NCBI GenBank assembly: GCA_027924585.1
Contig: BSBM01000299.1
Span: forward strand, 32,650,001 to 32,714,000
Direction of reading: 5' to 3'
DNA length: 64,000 nt
Origin: Larix kaempferi
Lineage: Eukaryota > Streptophyta > Pinopsida > Pinales > Pinaceae
Below the pieces are notes generated by a model, which worked only from the letters and a program-made list of their open reading frames with translations, ran no database searches and was not told where the DNA came from. A program made the translations under genes and the position numbers. Of this stretch, positions 57,789 to 64,000 are shown in pieces (the stretch's first letter is position 1; the number at the start of each line of letters is the position of its first letter).

Positions 57789-58666
57789 TGACATTTTGTT
57801 ACCACCATCAAATATTTTACCTCGCACATATCGAGATTTATCTGCCATCATGAAATAAATTGGAATGCAATATGAATCAATTGATGCATGCCCCGATGAA
57901 CATATTATATATTTTAAACAACATGAATTTGAAATAGAATGTCTGAAATGTCATATCAGTAGATATTGAACAAATCAAGTAACAAAAAAGGTGCCTCGCA
58001 AGTTTCTTCGTTATATTCTCATTATTCCATGTTTTCAACAACTTTTCAAGTGCAAAAACATATCACAATTTATGGATTACCATGCACAGAACAAAATTCA
58101 AGATGGCATTCTTCAAATGCCTACAGATGGTTATGCATTTATAGATATAGAAGAAAAATCGCCACGCTTTAAAGAAGAACCTTGTAATTTTAGGATTATT
58201 TAGCAGCATATGGTGTCAATCCATTTTCATATATGATATCTATTTACTCAGTGTGGTATATTTTTGTTATCAACAATAACATTCCTCCATGGTTGTCAAT
58301 AAAGAGGGAGCACATAATGTTGGCAATGATTGTTCCAGGTATGTGTCTACAACATTTTTTTTTAACGTTGTAGCATCTCATTTGTCGTATTTTGTTGAAT
58401 AATGTCATATATTGTTTTTTCATTTGCTCATGTATATTATTTATATATCTAAAATGGCTATAATAATTATATATTTTATATGTTCAAATCAATCAAGTAA
58501 GTACCAAGTTAAAGATATGAATGTATATATCGAGCCTCTTATTGACGAGCTATTAAACCTATGGAATGGCATCACTATGTATGATGTCTCTAGACCAATA
58601 TGACAAAGACAATTTCAATTCCATGCAATGCTTGTATGGACAGTACATGATGCCTCAGGGTCAACC
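57789..58666 (+). pseudogene. CACTA transposase, continuation of exon 3 and next exon
   Basis: Resumes the Transposase_21 domain: LPRTYRDLSAIMK, a stop, then IGMQYESIDACPDEHIIYF, CLKCHISRY, KVPRKFLRYILIIPCFQQLF (20 residues), MDYHAQNKIQDGILQMPTDG and FKEEPCNFRII. After frame damage near 58203-58300 come a PW.S.KREH and IVPG segment with donor CAG/GTATGT at 58339, an AT-rich intron, and an exon with DMNVYIEPLIDELLNLWNGI, YDVSRPI, a stop, and LVWTVHDASGST. The reading stops at 58666, where a gypsy LTR begins. These motifs match the canonical order of CACTA transposases, so this and 49348-50229 are one gene. Confidence 0.85.
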
Positions 58667-59104
58667 TGTAGGGTCTCTCGTCCTGAGTAAGTTTTTTTTT
58701 TTTTTTTTTTAAGGGCATTCCAAAAGTGGAATTAAAGACATTTATTTATTTTTGTAAAATAAATATATTTCCAAGATATAATCTTTACACAAAAGACATT
58801 CCATCCTTCACCATTATCATAAGCTAAATGCCGAAGTCACATACCATAACCATAATACCATATAATACAAGACAAAATTATAAACATAAATCTTCTAATA
58901 CAGTTTTTAGAACACTAGTAATATTTCTTCCCAAGGATGCTTGTAGAGAAAAAGTTAGCATAGGGACATAAGCTACATCATAGTACATAGGAGATTTAAA
59001 CCATACTATCATGAGTCTTATTATTTCAACGACATATTATGTGATAGTTTAACTAGTAAGTACATATATACATGTACAATATACTTCCATTAGATTTTCA
59101 TGAC

Positions 59105-59548
59105 ATAGTCATGCATCCAAATTAATATATAATTTTATTCATAATTACGTAATATAGTAATCAAACTATTTCCAATAAAAATAATTCGATCCTACCTTCT
59201 AAGATGTAATTATAAAAATGAATTTCTTAGATCATCTTCTTTTCTACTATAAGACGAATGCAAAAAGGTAAGTGAATCAACGAATCAACGGAACAGTTAA
59301 CTACAATTCCTAATGCTATAGCACCATAGTCATACATCAAAATTAATATATAATTTTATTCATAATTAAGTAATATAGTAATCAAACTATTTCCAATAAA
59401 AATAATTCGATCCTACCTTCTAAGATGTAATTATAAAAATGAATTTCTTAGATCATCTTCTTTTCTACTATAAGACGAATGCAAAAAGGTAAGTGAATCA
59501 ACGAATCAATGAAACAGTTAACTACAATTCCTAATGCTACAGCACCAA
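59105..59548. repeat. 221-bp tandem duplication
   Basis: ATTAATATATAATTTTATTC occurs at 59121 and 59342; the following 200 bases are nearly identical, so the duplication is recent compared with other repeats here. Confidence 0.92.
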
Positions 59549-60669
59549 CACTTGTTGTTTTGATTAAAGATAAATGGGAAGGAATATATAAGAATTCAAT
59601 CGCCGCCATGTTACAGCACTTCAACCATTAGTTAAGGTTATGAAAATAATGCAAACCGATAAACAAAATAAGAAATCGATTGTCGTGATGTTTCAACCTT
59701 TCAACTGTCATCTCAATATAAAAACTAGCTTACCCATTCTGAACATCAGAATTGCTTTATCACTTGCTTATGAAATTTCTGAATCTTTAATGGTTAAGAG
59801 TCTGAACGAAACATTTTAATACAATTCATGGCTATCCTACTATATTAAGATTAATTTGAATAGAAGGCATCACATAGTTATTTCAAATCACTTTCTATCC
59901 ATATTGCTATCACGAATTGACAATGGGATATAATAACAATATTTATTAATTAACAGTAAGGAATATAAACATTCTCTCAATTCTATCGATGTTAAATAAT
60001 GAATAGGGTGCAACATCGATCCCTACTAATAAAGTCAAACAGTTAAAGAACATTATCAAAATAAAACATGATGGGCTGTTACTTATCATTTGCCCAGTAA
60101 AACGCATTGTTGACTCCTAGCTTAAGTATAAGATTTTTAAGATGCAGATGGTTTTATGTAGTTTGATATTTCTCCTCCACTTTTCACGATATTTACACAA
60201 AGATATCGGAGATTTCAATTCATGATGCGCTGTTTGCTAAGAATACACATAAGGTTAATGAAAGCCTGCAGCGATTATTGTGAACAATCACGCCTCTGCC
60301 AAAACAATCACGCAATTATAGTGAACCAGGTTTTCGTTGCTAGAGTTGCACCTAGAGTGATTTAGTTGTACCTACTGCTCACGCCTCTATCCAATAATAT
60401 TCAAATCAAATTGTAAATCGTTCGCTGGAACCGATATAGCAATTACAAAACTAGAGATGAACAGGTGCGACCAGAACCACTCTAATAAGATGATTTTCAT
60501 AAGTAAGACAATTGTCACCATTCTGTAGGGTAATGCGATATGACAGGGAGCTAAGTCGAAGCCGATCCGAGTTTTAATGAAGATAAAGATTTGGAACTAT
60601 AAGACAACACTGGGATTGCACGATTCTGAACCTTTAGAATTGCAATACTGAAAGTTAATATGACAACTC

Positions 60670-61230
60670 CTAGATCCAACGGATCTGAGATTTAATAAGA
60701 AAAAGGATTGATATTGAGAGTAAATGTATCCAAACCTTTTAAAGATTTAGAAGACTGAAAATCGACTGGATCGAACGGATCTGTGTTTAAAGAACGAAAT
60801 ACTGAAATGATATCGAGATCAAATGCATCTAACCTCTTTAAAGATTTAGAAGACTGAAAATCAACTGGATCGAACGGATCTGTGTTTAAAGGACGAAATA
60901 CCTAAATGATATCGAGATCAAATGCATCTAAACTCTTTAAAGATTTAGAAGACTGAAAATCAACTGGATCGAACGGATCTGTGTCTAAAGGACGAAATAC
61001 TAAAATGATATCGAGATCAAATGCATCTAAACTCTTTAAAGATTTAGAAGGCTGAAAATCAAGATGGATCGAACGGATCTGTGCTTAAAGAGAGAAATAC
61101 TGAATTGATAAGGAGATCAAATGTATCTAAACTCTTTAAAGATCCAGAAGACTGAAAATCAAGATAACCGCCTCTGGATCGAACGGATCTGTGTTTAAAG
61201 AACGAAATACAGAATTATAAGGCAGCACCA
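60670..61230. repeat. ~99-bp tandem repeat, about 5.5 copies
   Basis: GGATCGAACGGATCTGTG recurs at 60768, 60867, 60966, 61066 and 61176, with a weaker first copy near 60673. The spacing is 99, 99, 100 and 110. It lies downstream of the LTR TATA box on the minus strand. Confidence 0.92.
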
Positions 61231-61369
61231 ATATGAGAAATCGAATGGTGAAATTTAAGCACATAAGCTACTTCGATACGGAGCTAGATAAGAAGACCGA
61301 TCTGATTACAGACTGAATACCATGATCGTATACAGAGGCCCAATCTGAGTAAGTTCGTGCAGAACATTA

Positions 61370-61437
61370 GAGGAGAAAATTCGTGCTGAATACAGGAGGA
61401 AATTCGTGCTGAAAACAGGAGGAAATTTGTGCTAAAT
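61370..61437. repeat. 23-bp tandem repeat, three copies
   Basis: TTCGTGCTGAATACAGGAGG-like units in a row, the last diverged. Confidence 0.8.
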
Positions 61438-62124
61438 ATTTTTACCCTTTTCAAATAGCCTATTTAAAAAAAAAGAAAGACATAAACAAACTCTACAGAG
61501 TATAGGGGTTACACCATTAAAATTATGGTAGTTTACAAAAATTTCGTATAACAGAGATTATTGAAGTATAATGCAGACATCCATAATTTTGTTATAAAAC
61601 AGAGATCTAAATTTGAATATAAACCAGAATTAATTTCATTCCTTTCCCTAGACAAATACAATCACATTTCATTACGCCTTCCATAATTCCAACCATTAAA
61701 ATCATACTTCTAAACTCTCTAACAATGTAGAAAATAAACAGCAACAAAAGAATTTCACAAGTGTGAACAAACCTGTAAAAGTGGTCATTTCTAGCAGTTT
61801 GATGTAGTCTTGTAAAAGTGGTCGTTTCCAGCAGTTTGATGGAGTCCTAATAAATTCACAATTACACTTCTGTTGTAGTCTTCACAGATCACCGAAGGAC
61901 ACCTCGGTTAACCACCCAACCACTCTGGAAGTACTCTTCTTCCTTCCAAACCCCCGAGCTAATCGGGCCGTAGAGTTCACACAAGTATTTCAGAAATTCA
62001 GCTTGGGCTTCCCTTCCCACCAGGATTTCTAAGCCAAACCCTTAGATAGCAGCAATTCTTTGAGGCATTTGAAAATTACGACAATCATCCAAATTATGGG
62101 CCCCCTACCCATTTCCCAAGCCTT

Positions 62125-62133
62125 CCTTATAAA
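62125..62133 (-). promoter_or_regulatory. LTR TATA box of the right-hand gypsy
   Basis: Minus-strand TTTATAAGG in a GGAAGG context, about 1.24 kb from the LTR start and between two repeat arrays. Confidence 0.5.
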
Positions 62134-62499
62134 GGAAAATCTCATGCGACACATGTCGCTTCATGCATAATTAAATATTTTTAATTAATTATTTAATTAA
62201 AACACTCGCCCATCCAAGTGTCAGTTTCTCTAGGAAGTGCACCAACACCCCTAAGTTTGCTCCAGTTTGTCCCGTGGATATTTTAATTAACTCCTAGCTT
62301 TTAGTTGACTAGGTGTCTAATCTTAGGATTCTATTTTGCTCCTAAATAATGATTTCTATTATTTTAAATGCTCAATAAAAATAACTATTCATGTGCAAAT
62401 GCCTAAATTATTTTTATGCATTTGCTAAGTAATAATCTGGAGTTATCCTCATAAATTTTTTATGCAGTTAAATTTAACAATCAAACTCACTAGGATCAC

Positions 62500-62690
62500 G
62501 GTGCCGCGCCATTGGGCTCCTAGTTCCTTAATTTTAATTCCCTGACATGGCACCACTCCGTCGGGTCCAGTCATCCATGGTTTCCATTCCTTGGCATGGT
62601 ACCGCATCGTTGGGTCCTTGCATCCATTCTTTCCGTTCTCGACAGGGTACCGCGTCGTTGGGCCCTTCTGCCACCATATTTCCGTTTTGA
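62500..62690. repeat. ~48-bp GC-rich tandem repeat in U3
   Basis: GGTACCGCRTCGTTGGGYCC-type units at 62501, 62549, 62598 and 62645. Much richer in GC and CpG than its surroundings. Upstream of the TATA box on the minus strand. The ORF 62534-62731 across it is a repeat artefact. Confidence 0.88.
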
Positions 62691-63373
62691 CTTGCGGGAA
62701 CTCTTGTAGGTATTTTAGGAATCGTTACCATCCATCCTCCGTCTACATGCTATCTAGGGACTAATGGCGCTGAGGAGTGAGTCCGTTCTCACTGCGCGCC
62801 CCTCAACTCGTACGTGACCAGCTCCGTCGTGGCCCACCTCGTACGCCCTCACGCATTCCTCTTGAGCAAGCGGATCAATGCTTATCTGCTCATGCGTGGT
62901 ATTCTTATCGGAAGTCAACATCGTCGTCGCTCCCCCTATGTGTGATTTACCCGTACTCTACGACCCTTCAAGTTCCTTTGTGTGTCCGTCGGTGAGCCAT
63001 CTCACTTGTTTCTACACACACTTCTCACAACAAATTATTAGTAGCACTGTCCTCAATAATCATCATCTGATTTCTAAATCTAGTATTGTTAAACATTTAT
63101 GATTTATTCAACTTCTTATTCATCTAATCAAATATACATTTCATCGACAATTACATAATCACCATACAGCTAGTCGTTAAGCATTATCCATCAGCATAAT
63201 TTTCCATAGTCATAGCTAATCGTTTAACATATGCAATTATTCATTTACCTCAACAATTCAGATACACATACTCAAAAATAAGGTCAAAAGGTTATTTAAT
63301 TAATGTTTCAATCGACTGGGTCACTCAGCAGGTTCCCTCAATGTCTACAAAAGTCTAGGTGCACTACATACAC

Positions 63374-63388
63374 CCCTACTTATTTAGA
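63374..63388 (-). other. Polypurine tract of the right-hand gypsy
   Basis: Minus-strand CTAAATAAGTAGGGG just before TGTATGTAG. Confidence 0.65.
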
Positions 63389-63403
63389 ACTTCGTCCCGA
63401 AGT

Positions 63404-64000
63404 TCAGAATAAAAATGGAAAACTATGACGCATCTCAATTGCGTCCTCCCAAGTCGCAGAGCTTGGACTATAGCTGTCCCACTATACTTTGACTTGATCA
63501 ATCACACGGTGCCTAACCTGCTGCATTCGCTGGTCTAAAATCCGGATCGGTTCGGCCATCATGGCCCCATCGTCCGTTATCTGCACATTACTCAAGTCAA
63601 TGATATGTGAAGTATCGGGAACATAGTGGCGCAATACAGAAATATGAAAAACATTATGAATTCTACTTAATGATGACGGCAAGTCAAGACGATAGGCAAC
63701 CGGTCCTATCCATTCTGAAATTCTAAAGGGTCCTACAAACCTAGGTGACAACTTGGCTCCCTTTCCAAACTTTATAGAACTCTTCTGTGGTTTTACCCGT
63801 AGAAATACCCTATTCCCAATTTCGTAGTTACGATCAGTCCTGTGTGCATCCGCATAGCTCTTCTGACGATCATGTGCTTCCTTTAGTCAAGCATGAATCG
63901 TGACCATCTGGTCTTCCATCTCTTGTATCACCTCAGGACCAAGTAATGTCCTATCCTCTAGTATATCCCAACTTATGGGAGTCCTACAAGGTCTCCCATA
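63404..64000 (-). pseudogene. Gypsy integrase C-terminus and chromodomain (partial)
   Basis: Enters from the right edge: PCRTPISWDILEDRTLLGPE, HDRQKSYADAHR, RVFLRVKPQKSSIKFGKGAK (20 residues), LSPRFVGPFRISEWIGPVAY (GPY/F module), HNVFHISVLRHYVPD, then the chromodomain-like QVKV, stop, WDSYSPSSATWEDAIEM and the stop at 63406-63404. Two internal stops, near 63891 (family Arg or Gln) and near 63487 (family Gln), look like C-to-T changes. It belongs to the chromovirus group but is a different family from the 35125-48283 element, as the sequences differ strongly. Confidence 0.9.

Larger units (their letters stand above)
48770..58666 (+). mobile_element. CACTA (En/Spm) DNA transposon, interrupted and truncated
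   Basis: A three-exon or longer transposase gene (49348-50229 and 57789-58666) is preceded by a subterminal array of ATATCCGAC motifs in both orientations, as expected for CACTA elements. An LTR element (50230-57788) sits in exon 3, and a gypsy LTR cuts the gene at 58667. The CACTA terminal repeat itself could not be identified, so the left boundary is approximate and the right end is missing. Confidence 0.75.
58667..63372 (-). repeat. 3' LTR of the right-hand gypsy (about 4.7 kb)
   Basis: The right edge is fixed by the polypurine tract and the TG start. The left edge (TGTAGG at 58667, CCTACA on the minus strand) is inferred from the sudden end of transposase similarity and the CA ending. 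A TATAAGG box lies about 1240 bases in. Includes a 19-T run (58692-58710), a 221-bp duplication and two tandem arrays. No other coding signal is visible in this 4.7 kb. Confidence 0.6.
58667..64000 (-). mobile_element. Gypsy chromovirus-type element, 3' part only (continues past the window)
   Basis: Minus-strand pol C-terminus (64000-63404), polypurine tract (63388-63374) and a 4.7-kb 3' LTR (63372-58667), TGTATG...CCTACA. The LTR end abuts the CACTA transposase at 58666 with outer pentamer CAACC; the matching duplication would be at the far end, outside the window. Internal region and 5' LTR are not in view. Confidence 0.78.

Noticed and set aside
58692-58710. 19-T run as the poly(A) tail of a minus-strand non-LTR element
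   Set aside because: It lies inside the inferred gypsy LTR, 25 bases from its end, and no element body can be recognised beside it.
60670-61230. Possible CRISPR-like array of regular repeats
   Set aside because: Whole 99-bp units repeat, without constant repeat plus variable spacer, and the context is a plant LTR.
62534-62731. Minus-strand ORF with repeated GPNDAVPC
   Set aside because: Translation of the 48-bp GC-rich tandem repeat inside an LTR.

Overview
The window is repeat-dense plant nuclear DNA with no intact host gene, rRNA gene or bona fide tRNA gene that I can support. It is AT-rich and built from nested LTR retrotransposons plus one CACTA (En/Spm) DNA transposon. Met-tRNA type primer-binding sites, 5-bp target duplications, chromodomain-type gypsy tails, Tork/SIRE-like copia tails and very long LTRs (2.1-4.7 kb) fit a seed plant with a large, methylated, repeat-bloated genome. 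A gymnosperm is plausible, but the sequence alone does not prove it.

Layout: (1) 1-997 AT-rich flank. (2) 998-6690 copia A, minus strand: gag and RT-RNase H remain, protease and integrase are missing, the 3' LTR is cut short. (3) 6691-8342 AT-rich spacer with CA/TA microsatellites. (4) 8348-17579 copia B, plus strand, complete structure with 2.1-kb LTRs and ATATA target duplication, coding region degraded. (5) 17652-20084 a 5' LTR of a minus-strand gypsy-type element with its primer-binding site. (6) 20085-20824 a degraded coding-like remnant, interrupted by (7) 20825-23699, a 2.9-kb non-autonomous LTR element with ATTAT target duplication whose only ORF is gag-like plus an unrecognised C-terminus. 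(8) 23705-27456 unassigned AT-rich DNA. (9) 27457-48335 a non-coding large LTR element (LARD-like, ATGTT target duplication), whose right LTR is split by (10) 35125-48283, a chromodomain-type gypsy element with 4.1-kb LTRs and ATTGG target duplication. (11) 48336-48760 the 3' end of a minus-strand copia into whose LTR the LARD inserted. (12) about 48770-58666 a CACTA transposase gene, broken by (13) 50230-57788, a minus-strand LTR element carrying no gag or pol but one 829-codon ORF of unknown function, and cut at its right end by (14) 58667-64000, the 3' LTR (4.7 kb) and pol 3' end of another minus-strand chromodomain gypsy that runs out of the window.

Relative order can be read from the nesting: the copia remnant predates the LARD, which predates the 35125-48283 gypsy; the CACTA transposase predates both LTR elements that split it. 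The coding regions are dead. Where the family residue is known (Trp, Arg, Gln), the nonsense codons look like C-to-T or G-to-A changes, as expected from deamination of methylated cytosine. The most unusual content is the two non-autonomous elements with unrecognised ORFs (13 and 7), the former primer-binding sites captured inside the LTRs of element 7, and the palindromes flanking the polypurine/LTR junction of copia B.
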